From contig JAIUYB010000043.1 in the NCBI GenBank assembly GCA_020216625.1, positions 1 to 10,337 on the forward strand: a DNA stretch of 10,337 nt, read 5' to 3'. Below, piece by piece: positions 1-5,575 of this stretch (the first letter of the stretch is position 1; the number at the start of each line of letters is the position of its first letter). Under the pieces are notes generated by a model. It worked only from the letters and a program-made list of their open reading frames with translations, was not told where the DNA came from and did not search any database. This stretch comes from Desulfarculus sp. (lineage in GTDB: Bacteria; Desulfobacterota; Desulfarculia; Desulfarculales; Desulfarculaceae). A program made the position numbers and the translations under genes.

Positions 1-142
1 TAAAGTTGAAGACCACTTCCTTCAGGGCGGAGATGTCCAGTTCCAGGAAACGGCGCTTGAGCTCCTCGGCCCCGCGCTCGTCAATGCTGCCAACCACCTC
101 GATTTGAGCCACATCACCCTGTTGGCGCAACGTCAAATCCAT
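1..142 (-). CDS. STAS-domain protein (anti-sigma factor antagonist-like), 5' part only
   Basis: Only the first 47 codons lie in the window; the gene continues past the left edge. The start is the ATG at 142, preceded by a purine-rich GGAAGGAG ribosome-binding site. The visible protein opens MDLTLRQQGDVAQIEVVGSI, then DERGAEELKRRFLEL, then a hydrophobic strand (KEVVFNF). This is the beta-strand, G-x-I/L-D, helix, VV-F-N/D-hydrophobic-strand layout of STAS domains such as SpoIIAA/RsbV. Family members bind anti-sigma factors or act as regulatory adaptors; some are phosphorylated on a Ser that would lie beyond the edge. It follows the motA-motB-pilZ operon on the same strand but is separated by 156 nt with its own candidate promoter, so it may be transcribed separately. 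The family assignment rests on the N-terminal half of the fold only. Confidence 0.7.
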   Translation of the reverse strand, partial: MDLTLRQQGDVAQIEVVGSIDERGAEELKRRFLELDISALKEVVFNF

Positions 143-169
143 TTAGGGGCTCCTTCCAGCCAGATTGAA

Positions 170-191
170 CCAGGTCGGAAAACCGGCCTGG
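170..191. repeat. Inverted repeat in the leader of the STAS gene
   Basis: CCAGGTCGG-AAAA-CCGGCCTGG forms a 9-bp stem with one imperfect pair. In plus-strand RNA the odd pair is a U-G wobble; in minus-strand RNA it is a C-A mismatch, so the plus-strand hairpin is more stable. It lies 28 nt upstream of the STAS start codon and is followed on the plus strand by TATTTT. It could be a weak terminator for plus-strand (antisense) transcripts or a protein-binding palindrome in the STAS leader; sequence alone does not decide. Confidence 0.4.
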
Positions 192-230
192 TATTTTCGT
201 TAGTAACTACGCAACTGGTTAACATTTTTT

Positions 231-239
231 AGTGTAACA
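231..239 (-). promoter_or_regulatory. Candidate extended -10 promoter for the STAS gene
   Basis: On the minus strand, TGT followed by TACACT matches an extended -10 element (TGn plus a 4/6 match to TATAAT). It sits in a conspicuously AT-rich island (about 190-257) within otherwise very GC-rich DNA. No convincing -35 is present 16-18 nt upstream, as expected if this is an extended -10 promoter. Transcription would begin near 224, giving a leader of about 80 nt that contains the inverted repeat at 170-191. The rest of the 143-298 spacer holds only a weak hairpin (269-286) after pilZ with no U-run. Confidence 0.35.
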
Positions 240-298
240 TAATTACAAATAGCAAATGGTCGCCAGGTTGGCAACGCCCATCGCCAGGCCCGCCCGCC

Positions 299-718
299 TC
301 ATTTCCCGGGTTCGCTGGGCACCGCCACGCCGCCGCGCTGTTCGGCGATCTCGTCCTTCTGGCGTTGCAGGACGTAGAGGTGGATGAATTCGCGGTCCTC
401 GTCGCGGATCTTGGCGAACTGCCCGCCCACCAGCCCCTCCGGCCCCACGTTGCGCACCGAAAGGATCAGGGGCAAGGGGTGACCGCAGGTGGGCAGGTGC
501 AGCAATCCGCTGACGTTCTGACCCTGGATCAGGTCCGGCGCCCACAACGCCAGCCCGCCGGCGCTGATGTCGTAGACCTGGTGCCGGCGGCCCCCGATCT
601 GGAAATAGACCGGCGCCGAGGGTGCGGGACGCACGCGGAAGTAGTAACGCGGCCCCTCGTCGAACCGCAACCCGAACGGGTCAGCGGGCTTGCTGGATTT
701 CTTTTTTTTCCAGAACAA
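299..718 (-). CDS. PilZ-domain c-di-GMP receptor, overlapping the end of motB
   Basis: Protein of 139 residues, one PilZ domain. Both c-di-GMP-binding motifs are intact: RxxxR (RYYFR, residues 24-28) and D/NxSxxG (DISAGG, residues 50-55). The C-terminus has the usual FIHLYVLQRQ helix. I start it at the TTG at 718, giving MFWKKKK..., because AGGAGG (726-731) lies exactly 7 nt upstream; the ATG at 787 would extend 107 nt into motB and give a non-PilZ-like N-terminus. It still overlaps the motB 3' end by 38 nt, so translation is probably coupled. PilZ proteins next to stator genes (the YcgR type is the known precedent) slow or modify motor function when c-di-GMP is high; that role is inferred from context. 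The protein lacks the N-terminal YcgR domain. An A8 run (702-709) lies inside the overlap. Confidence 0.88.
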   Translation of the reverse strand: MFWKKKKSSKPADPFGLRFDEGPRYYFRVRPAPSAPVYFQIGGRRHQVYDISAGGLALWAPDLIQGQNVSGLLHLPTCGHPLPLILSVRNVGPEGLVGGQFAKIRDEDREFIHLYVLQRQKDEIAEQRGGVAVPSEPGK

Positions 719-1418
719 ACTCCACCCTCCTGTTCTTGGCCATGTTTTCTTCACTGGTGTTGGGCACCAACGGCTCGGTGTCGGCATAGCCGGTGGCCGT
801 CATCCGCTTGGGGGCGATGCCCTTGGAGATGAGATAGCGCAGCACCGCCGTGGCCCGCAAGGCGCTCAGCTCCCAGTTGGTCTCGAACTTGGGCGAGCTG
901 ATGGGACGCGGATCGGTGTGCCCTTTCACGTGCAGGACATAATCCGGATAGGAGCGCACGATGCCGGCGATCTGGTCCAGGAGGGGCAGGGCCTCGTTTT
1001 TGAGCACGGCCTGTCCGCTGTCGAACATGGTCTGGCCCTTGACCTCCAGGATCACCAGGTTGCCCTGGGTGGTCACCCGCACGCTGTCCTCGATGTTCTT
1101 GCGCTTGATCATCTGCTGGATGTCCTCCAGCAGCGGCTCCTCCTCCAAGCCCGTGAGCTGGTCCAGGGACCGGGGCATGGTCCGGGTCAGCTCCAGCCGG
1201 CCCAGGTCGCCGCGGGGGGCGTCCAGCTTGCCGAAGGTGTTCTGGATCGAATCCACCACCGCCTCGTACTTGCGAGTGTCGAAGTTGGCCAGGGCCACCA
1301 GGAGGACGAAAAAGGTCAGCAGCAAGGTGACCATGTCGGCATAGGTCACCAGCCATTGGCCGATCTCGTCGTCCTCAACCTCGTCGGAGGCGGTCAGGCT
1401 CTTGACCGGATCATCCAT
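681..1418 (-). CDS. motB: Flagellar stator protein MotB (OmpA-domain peptidoglycan anchor)
   Basis: Protein of 245 residues, normal for the family. A short cytoplasmic N-terminus precedes a single membrane helix with TYADMVTLLLTFFVLL; Asp28 is the equivalent of the ion-carrying Asp (D32 in E. coli MotB). A periplasmic linker leads to an OmpA-type peptidoglycan-binding domain (about 115-237) with GHTD (166-169), NWELSALRA (181-189) and NRRVEFVL. It forms the stator with MotA, anchoring it to the wall and carrying ions through the channel. The coupling ion (proton or sodium) cannot be fixed from sequence; the TLLLxFFVLL pattern resembles PomB/MotS as well as some MotB proteins. Its ATG lies within the last codons of motA (8-nt overlap, ATGGATGA), indicating translational coupling. 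Its last codons overlap pilZ. Confidence 0.96.
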   Translation of the reverse strand: MDDPVKSLTASDEVEDDEIGQWLVTYADMVTLLLTFFVLLVALANFDTRKYEAVVDSIQNTFGKLDAPRGDLGRLELTRTMPRSLDQLTGLEEEPLLEDIQQMIKRKNIEDSVRVTTQGNLVILEVKGQTMFDSGQAVLKNEALPLLDQIAGIVRSYPDYVLHVKGHTDPRPISSPKFETNWELSALRATAVLRYLISKGIAPKRMTATGYADTEPLVPNTSEENMAKNRRVEFVLEKKEIQQAR

Positions 1419-2199
1419 TGCCCTTGTCGTCCTTGGTCCGGGTGGGATCGTAGGCGTCGCGCAGACGCGGCGGGATGAAGGAGCTGAGCTTTTCGTAGAT
1501 TAGCAGGGGGTTGTTGTTCTCCAGAATCGATAGCGCCCCCTGGAATATGATCGAAAGGTTGGCCAGCTCCTCGTTGGTGCGGCTTTTGAGTTTGCCGGCG
1601 ATGGGCAGGAAGATCAGCGAGGAGAGCATGGAGCCGTAGAAGGTGGTGATGAGCGCCACCGCCATGCCCGGACCGATGGAATCGGGAGTGCTCATGGAGC
1701 GCAGCATCTGGATCAGACCGATCAGGGTGCCCAGCATGCCGAAGGCCGGGGCGTAGGCCCCCATCTTGCGAAAGACGTCCTGGGCCACCGCCCGGCGCTG
1801 CTTGAGGGCCTCGATCTCGATGTTCAGGGTCTGGCGGATCATGTCCTCGGCCGCGCCGTCGGCGATGAGGTTCAACGCCTTCTTGAAAATCTGGTTGTCG
1901 GTGCGCACCTTGGACAGGGCCACCAGGCCCTGGCGGCGGGAGAGGTTGGCCACGGTGATGATCACCCGCACCACGTCGTTGGGATCCACCTTGCGCTGGG
2001 CGAAGACCTGCTTGGCCATCTGGAAGGCCAGGCCCACGTCGCGCAGGGGAAAGGTGATCAGGGTGGAGGCCAGGGTGCCGCCCACCACGATCATGATGCT
2101 GGGCACGTTGATGAAGGTGGTCAAGTCGCCGCCCAGGATGATGGCGCCGAAAATGAGGACCACGCCCAGGAAAATCCCGCCTATGGTGGCTATGTCCAT
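1411..2199 (-). CDS. motA: Flagellar stator protein MotA/PomA
   Basis: Protein of 262 residues with four membrane helices (about 5-24, 33-52, 148-168, 180-202) and a large charged cytoplasmic loop between helices 2 and 3. The N-terminus (MDIATIGGIFLGVVLIFGAI, then ILGGDL...NVPSIMIVVGGT) is PomA/MotA-like. The two functionally important prolines appear to be Pro151 (PAFGMLGTLIGLI) and Pro199 (SSLIFLPIAGKL). The loop segment IRQTLNIEIEALKQRR carries the charged residues that interact with FliG in this family. It assembles with MotB into the torque-generating stator. The start has a GGAG ribosome-binding site overlapping the stop of the upstream ChaN/PDZ gene (GGAGTGATCGATG), only 3 nt away, so the two are translated from one message. 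The C-terminus overlaps motB by 8 nt. Confidence 0.97.
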   Translation of the reverse strand: MDIATIGGIFLGVVLIFGAIILGGDLTTFINVPSIMIVVGGTLASTLITFPLRDVGLAFQMAKQVFAQRKVDPNDVVRVIITVANLSRRQGLVALSKVRTDNQIFKKALNLIADGAAEDMIRQTLNIEIEALKQRRAVAQDVFRKMGAYAPAFGMLGTLIGLIQMLRSMSTPDSIGPGMAVALITTFYGSMLSSLIFLPIAGKLKSRTNEELANLSIIFQGALSILENNNPLLIYEKLSSFIPPRLRDAYDPTRTKDDKGNG

Positions 2200-2202
2200 C
2201 GA

Positions 2203-3420
2203 TCACTCCGCTCGGCGGTCAGGATGGGGCGCCGCGGGGGCCTTCCCGGCGGGGGGCGCGGCCTCCAAGGCGATGGCTATCTCCAGCCGTTGGCCCCCCC
2301 GCTCCACCAGATAGCGGTGGGGGGCCGTGGCCTGGTCCTTGATCGCGTCATGGATGTCCTTGGGGCTGGCCAGCGGCCGTCCGTCCACGGACACCAGCCG
2401 GTCTCCGGCCTGGATGCCGGCCCTTTGGGCCGCGCCGCCGGGCAGAACCCGCTCCACCAACAGACCTCCGTCCAGGGGCTTGACGATCACCCCCAGGCGG
2501 GGGGGGCGGGGCGGGGCCGGGGTGGAGACCACCAGCCAATCCGACGGCGGCCGCTGGGGGCTCATCAGCCCGGCCTGGGCGGCCAACTCCGGCTCCACCG
2601 GCAGCACGGTCAACAGCCCGGCCCCGGGCAGGCGTCGAGCCAGGCGGGGCGGCAGACCCTGACCGTGCAGGAAGTGCCCCGAGCCCACCAACACTATCCC
2701 GCGCCGGCCTGAATCCGGCCAAGGCTCCAGGGCCTGGGCCAAACGGTGGGCCATGGTCTCGTCACGGGCCACCTGGGCCACGAAGAAGTTTTCCGCCGCC
2801 TCGCCGCTGACCCCGTGTCCAGCGAACTGGCTCGCCACCATCTCCCGGTAGGCGGGGTCGTCCAGATCCAGGGCCGGGGCCAGGCGCGCGCGCTGATCGG
2901 CCGCCAGCGAGGCCAGGCCCTGGCGCGCCACCTGGCGCACCACCGCCACCGGGGCGTTCAGCGCCAGCAGGGGCAAACCTCGCTCCCGGATGTATTCCAG
3001 GATAGGCGCATACAATTCCAGAGGATAGCCCCAACTGGCGGACCAGTCCACCATTTCCGCGAACTGGGCGAGGTCGATCCGTCCGGCGCTCAGGGCGTCG
3101 CAGGCCGGCTGGGCGCTGGCGTCCAGCCACTCCACCCCCACCACCAGGGGGGACCCCTGTTCCACCATCCGACGCAGGAAGTCCATCTGGATGGCGTGAT
3201 GGCCCGGGTGATCGTGGGTCTCGCCCACCAGCACCACCCGGGCCGCGGCCAGGCGCAGCGCTTGCTGATCCGGGGAGAGGGGGGCGGTCGCGGGCGGGGC
3301 CAGGACCGTTCCCGGGGTCGGGACGGCGGGGACCGCGGGGTCTGTCGGGGCGGACACCGCCGCGCAACCCGCTAGAAGCAGGCAGGCCAATCCGCAGAGG
3401 GCCTGGCGCAGAACCGGCAT
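2203..3420 (-). CDS. ChaN-family lipoprotein with C-terminal PDZ domain
   Basis: Protein of 405 residues. I use the ATG at 3420 because GGAGG sits 4 nt upstream; the ATG at 3435 has no ribosome-binding site. A signal peptide ends in a lipobox (LLAGC, Cys19), so it should be a lipoprotein. After a Pro/Ala-rich spacer comes a ChaN/DUF399 (Tiki-like) domain with GETHDHPGHH at residue 66 onward, a GVEWLD strand, and GSGHF (246-250); these His/Glu-rich motifs are the family signature. ChaN of Campylobacter binds haem; an erythromycin-esterase/TraB-like hydrolase fold is related. A Pro-rich linker (STPAPPRPPR) leads to a PDZ domain (about 309-385, with LLVERVLPGGAAQRAGIQAGDRLVSVDG), which usually binds C-terminal peptides of envelope proteins. 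Its substrate is unknown. It lies between an M23 peptidase and motA, suggesting an envelope role. It encodes a striking G/C-run linker (2499-2522). Confidence 0.82.
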   Translation of the reverse strand: MPVLRQALCGLACLLLAGCAAVSAPTDPAVPAVPTPGTVLAPPATAPLSPDQQALRLAAARVVLVGETHDHPGHHAIQMDFLRRMVEQGSPLVVGVEWLDASAQPACDALSAGRIDLAQFAEMVDWSASWGYPLELYAPILEYIRERGLPLLALNAPVAVVRQVARQGLASLAADQRARLAPALDLDDPAYREMVASQFAGHGVSGEAAENFFVAQVARDETMAHRLAQALEPWPDSGRRGIVLVGSGHFLHGQGLPPRLARRLPGAGLLTVLPVEPELAAQAGLMSPQRPPSDWLVVSTPAPPRPPRLGVIVKPLDGGLLVERVLPGGAAQRAGIQAGDRLVSVDGRPLASPKDIHDAIKDQATAPHRYLVERGGQRLEIAIALEAAPPAGKAPAAPHPDRRAE

Positions 3421-3447
3421 CTCGCCTCCGCCCATGATCGCGCCGCA

Positions 3448-3470
3448 CCGGAGGGCCGCATGGCCTCCGG
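3448..3470. repeat. Inverted repeat between the M23 peptidase and ChaN/PDZ genes
   Basis: CCGGAGG(G)CC-GCAT-GGCCTCCGG is a 9-bp stem with one bulged G, followed on the plus strand by ATTTT. It lies in the 70-nt spacer between two minus-strand genes. Read on the minus strand there is no U-run after it, so it is unlikely to stop the operon transcript. It could act as an RNA-processing or stability hairpin, or as a terminator of antisense plus-strand RNA. Confidence 0.4.
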
Positions 3471-3484
3471 ATTTTCAACCAGGG

Positions 3485-3502
3485 CCCCGCCTAGGGGCGG
3501 GG
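3485..3502. repeat. GC-rich palindrome spanning the M23 gene stop codon
   Basis: CCCCGCC-TAGG-GGCGGGG is a perfect 7-bp stem with a 4-nt loop that covers the TAG stop of the peptidase gene. No T-run follows on the minus strand, so a rho-independent terminator is not supported. It could slow ribosomes or polymerase, or protect the message end. Confidence 0.3.
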
Positions 3503-4873
3503 GGCGGTGGGCCGGGGCAGGCCCGCCTCCTGATAACGCAAGTCCACGTTATCCTGGAACCAATGCGGGTCCCACCACTCGGTGGGAGAGACAAAGACCC
3601 CGCCCACCAGGACCGAATAGTGCAGGTGGTCGCCCAGGGCCAGACCGGTGGCCCCGGAGCGGCCCAACACCTCGTTGGCCGCCACCTTCTGGCCCACCTG
3701 CACCGCCAGGGCCGAAAGGTGGCCATACAGGGAGTGAACCCCCAGACCATGGTCCAGGATCACGCAGTTGCCGTAGATGCCCAAGGGGCCGGCGAAGACC
3801 ACCACCCCGTTGGCGGTGGCCGGGATGGGACTCATGGCCACGTCGGCCAGGTCCACGCCCAAGTGGGTGGAGCGGCTGACCGGCTTGCCTTCATAGAGAT
3901 AGGTGCGCCGCTCGGCGAAACCGGCCATGGGTTTGCCCATGGGACGGAGGAAAGGCTGCTGCTCCCAGAGTTGATAGGGTTGGCTGACGCGCACCGCCTG
4001 GTCCAAGCGGGCGTGATTTTCCTGGCGCAGGTTCTCGTTGACCCAGGTGAAAACCTGCAGCGGGCTCTGGCGGTCCGGCGGAGCCTCGCCAAGGAAGCGC
4101 GGGGCCAGGGTTTCGAGGAAATTGTTGCTCAGGTTGAGGCTGTCGTCGCGGAATTCCTTCCATTTCAAGCGCACCATCAGGCTGGCCGTGGCCGGGTTGC
4201 CGGCCAGGTCCTCCACCGTGATCTTGATCGGCGCGCCCTTGTCCTCGTCGTCGGCAAAGGCGAAGAAGGCCAGGCGCGCCAAGGGGTCCTGGGGCCAGGG
4301 CGCATAGGCCCTGAAGAAACGCTTGCCCACCTGGACGCCGTCGCGGGAGGTCGGCTCGCTGACCTTGTAGATGGCCAGACCCACTCCGCCCCGATTGAGG
4401 TGGATGGTGCGGCTGAGCACCGTCACCCTGGGCGGCACGGTGTCGATGTTCAGGTCATAGACTTGGCGGGCGAGATTGCCGTGGAACCAGCCCTGCAGGG
4501 AGCAATCGCGGACCTCGATGGTCAGGGTGGCCGGACCCTGGGCGAAACCCAACTCCAGGGCCTTGACCTCCACCTTTTCGGTGACATCCGCCGGACCCTT
4601 CGCCCACAGCCCGCCCGAGCCTAGCTGTTTGTCCAGCAGGCTGACCTCCTTGTTGTTCTGGGTCAGAGTCACTTTCAAGCGCGACAGGCCGGTCTCGGCG
4701 TCCTTGGCGGTGATCTCCAGGGTGTTGGCCCGGCCCAGATGGGTGGGGGTTTGAGGCAAGGAGATGGTGGGCGGCTGGCCTTCCAGGCGCGGCCAGACCA
4801 GCAACAGCGCTCCAACCACCAACACCAGCAGCAACAGGATGAGTAACAGGCCCAGCTTCCGGGCGGCGCCCAT
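3491..4873 (-). CDS. Membrane-anchored M23/LytM-type peptidoglycan endopeptidase
   Basis: Protein of 460 residues. A single N-terminal membrane helix (about 7-27) is followed by a long extracytoplasmic region with Ig-like beta-rich stretches (for example NIDTVPPRVTVLS, typical of bacterial Ig-like domains, about 143-240), then a C-terminal M23 domain (about 325-440). The active site is complete: STHLGVDLA gives zinc ligands His337 and Asp341, LYGHLS gives His385, and GDHLHYS gives His416 and His418. The 337/341/385/416/418 spacing matches LytM closely, so an active zinc endopeptidase cutting peptidoglycan cross-links is expected. The start ATG has GGAG 8 nt upstream, with a promoter at 4917-4945. 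It is the first gene of the operon that continues to motAB, so wall remodelling for stator or flagellum installation is a plausible but unproven role. Confidence 0.9.
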   Translation of the reverse strand: MGAARKLGLLLILLLLVLVVGALLLVWPRLEGQPPTISLPQTPTHLGRANTLEITAKDAETGLSRLKVTLTQNNKEVSLLDKQLGSGGLWAKGPADVTEKVEVKALELGFAQGPATLTIEVRDCSLQGWFHGNLARQVYDLNIDTVPPRVTVLSRTIHLNRGGVGLAIYKVSEPTSRDGVQVGKRFFRAYAPWPQDPLARLAFFAFADDEDKGAPIKITVEDLAGNPATASLMVRLKWKEFRDDSLNLSNNFLETLAPRFLGEAPPDRQSPLQVFTWVNENLRQENHARLDQAVRVSQPYQLWEQQPFLRPMGKPMAGFAERRTYLYEGKPVSRSTHLGVDLADVAMSPIPATANGVVVFAGPLGIYGNCVILDHGLGVHSLYGHLSALAVQVGQKVAANEVLGRSGATGLALGDHLHYSVLVGGVFVSPTEWWDPHWFQDNVDLRYQEAGLPRPTAPRP

Positions 4874-4916
4874 GTGCTAACTCCAGGCGAAAACGGAATA
4901 AAATTTGTCGTCCCCA

Positions 4917-4945
4917 AGGTTAGAACCTGGGCCGGCTCCTGTCAA
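4917..4945 (-). promoter_or_regulatory. Sigma70-type promoter for the M23-ChaN/PDZ-motAB-pilZ operon
   Basis: On the minus strand a perfect TTGACA -35 (4945-4940) is separated by 17 nt from a -10-like TAACCT (4922-4917, 3/6). The start point would be near 4910, leaving a leader of about 37 nt before the peptidase ATG with a GGAG ribosome-binding site. The weak -10 suggests activator help or modest strength. The -35 lies back to back with the divergent promoter at 4963-4991. Confidence 0.55.
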
Positions 4946-4962
4946 GGCCGGCCGACGCCGGC
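4931..4962. repeat. Three GCCGGC palindromes between divergent promoters
   Basis: GCCGGC occurs at 4931, 4947 and 4957, around and between the -35 elements of the two divergent promoters. In GC-rich DNA this can arise by chance, but the clustering within 32 bp of a shared control region makes a regulator-binding site possible. Confidence 0.25.
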
Positions 4963-4991
4963 TTGCCCGGTCCGGATGGCGGGTGTATCTT
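4963..4991 (+). promoter_or_regulatory. Sigma70-type promoter for the gamma-carbonic-anhydrase operon
   Basis: TTGCCC (4963-4968), 17-nt spacer, TATCTT (4986-4991). The start point would be near 4998, giving a leader of about 27 nt before the ATG at 5025, whose GGGAG ribosome-binding site is 5 nt upstream. Moderate matches to consensus, good spacing. Confidence 0.45.
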
Positions 4992-5024
4992 GGCCATCAG
5001 ACCGTGATCACCTTGGGAGCAGTC

Positions 5025-5564
5025 ATGATCGGCAAGGTCAACGGGCGCGAGCCGCGCATCCATCCCCACGCCTTCGTGGCCCCGGGAGCGGTGGTCCTGG
5101 GAGATGTGGAGCTGGCCGAGGAGGCCAGCGTCTGGTACCAGGCGGTGCTGCGCGCCGACATCAACTGGATCCGGGTGGGCGCGCGCAGCAACATCCAGGA
5201 CGGCAGCGTGGTCCACGTGGCCCATCGCGGCGACGGCACCTGGGTGGGCGCGGACGTGGTGGTGGGCCACCGGGTGGTGCTGCACTCCTGCCGAGTGGAG
5301 GACGGCTGCCTGATCGGCAACGGCGCGGTGCTCCTGGACCGCTGCGTGGTGGGCGCGGGCTCCATCATCGGAGCGGGCAGCGTGGTCAGCCCCGGCCAGG
5401 TCATTCCCCCCGGGGTGATGGCCCTGGGGGTGCCGGCCAAGGTCAAGCGCGAGCTGACCGAGGAAGAGCGCACCTGGCCCCGGCGGGTGGTCAACCGCTA
5501 CCGCCAAGTGGCCCGCCTGCACCAGAACACCGAGATGGTGATGGACCTCAGCGTCACCCCCTAA
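5025..5564 (+). CDS. Gamma-carbonic-anhydrase-type hexapeptide-repeat protein
   Basis: Protein of 179 residues built almost entirely of left-handed beta-helix hexapeptide repeats (for example GAVVLGDVEL, VGARSNIQDG, VGADVVVGHR, GNGAVLLD, GAGSIIGAGSVV), ending in a C-terminal helix. The zinc triad is present: His64 (SVVH), His82 and His87 (GHRVVLHSC). The conserved partners Arg43, Asp45, Gln58 and Asp59 (LRADIN, NIQDG) match those of the archaeal Cam enzyme and its CamH/YrdA/PaaY relatives. Trimeric, cytoplasmic carbonic anhydrase or metal-binding activity is expected, but many relatives lack measurable activity because they lack the acidic loops of Cam. I start at the ATG at 5025 (GGGAG 5 nt upstream); the open frame extends upstream to 4905 but that part covers the promoter and shows no family similarity. 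First gene of a three-gene plus-strand unit. Confidence 0.92.
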   Translation: MIGKVNGREPRIHPHAFVAPGAVVLGDVELAEEASVWYQAVLRADINWIRVGARSNIQDGSVVHVAHRGDGTWVGADVVVGHRVVLHSCRVEDGCLIGNGAVLLDRCVVGAGSIIGAGSVVSPGQVIPPGVMALGVPAKVKRELTEEERTWPRRVVNRYRQVARLHQNTEMVMDLSVTP

Positions 5565-5575
5565 AGGCGGCCCGG

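Noticed and set aside
250..265. Sigma54-like sequence on the minus strand (TGGCGACCATTTGCTA) upstream of the STAS gene
   Set aside because: The GG and GC elements are 9 nt apart instead of the strict 10, and the -24 element is incomplete.
690..1478. 262-codon plus-strand open frame opposite motB
   Set aside because: It is a GC-rich shadow: motB and the end of motA on the other strand have unmistakable motifs.
3434..4624. 396-codon plus-strand open frame opposite the M23 peptidase
   Set aside because: It is antisense to a gene with a complete catalytic site; the His/Gln/Gly-rich composition is characteristic of a reverse-frame translation.
4905..5024. 40-residue N-terminal extension of the carbonic-anhydrase-type protein
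   Set aside because: It overlaps the predicted promoter, has no ribosome-binding site, and the hexapeptide family begins at the ATG at 5025 with GGGAG properly spaced.
4874..5575. Upstream in-frame extension of the methyltransferase by 234 codons
   Set aside because: It runs through the intergenic promoter region and the whole carbonic-anhydrase gene in another frame; the composition is Gly/Arg/Pro-rich, typical of a GC-rich shadow frame.
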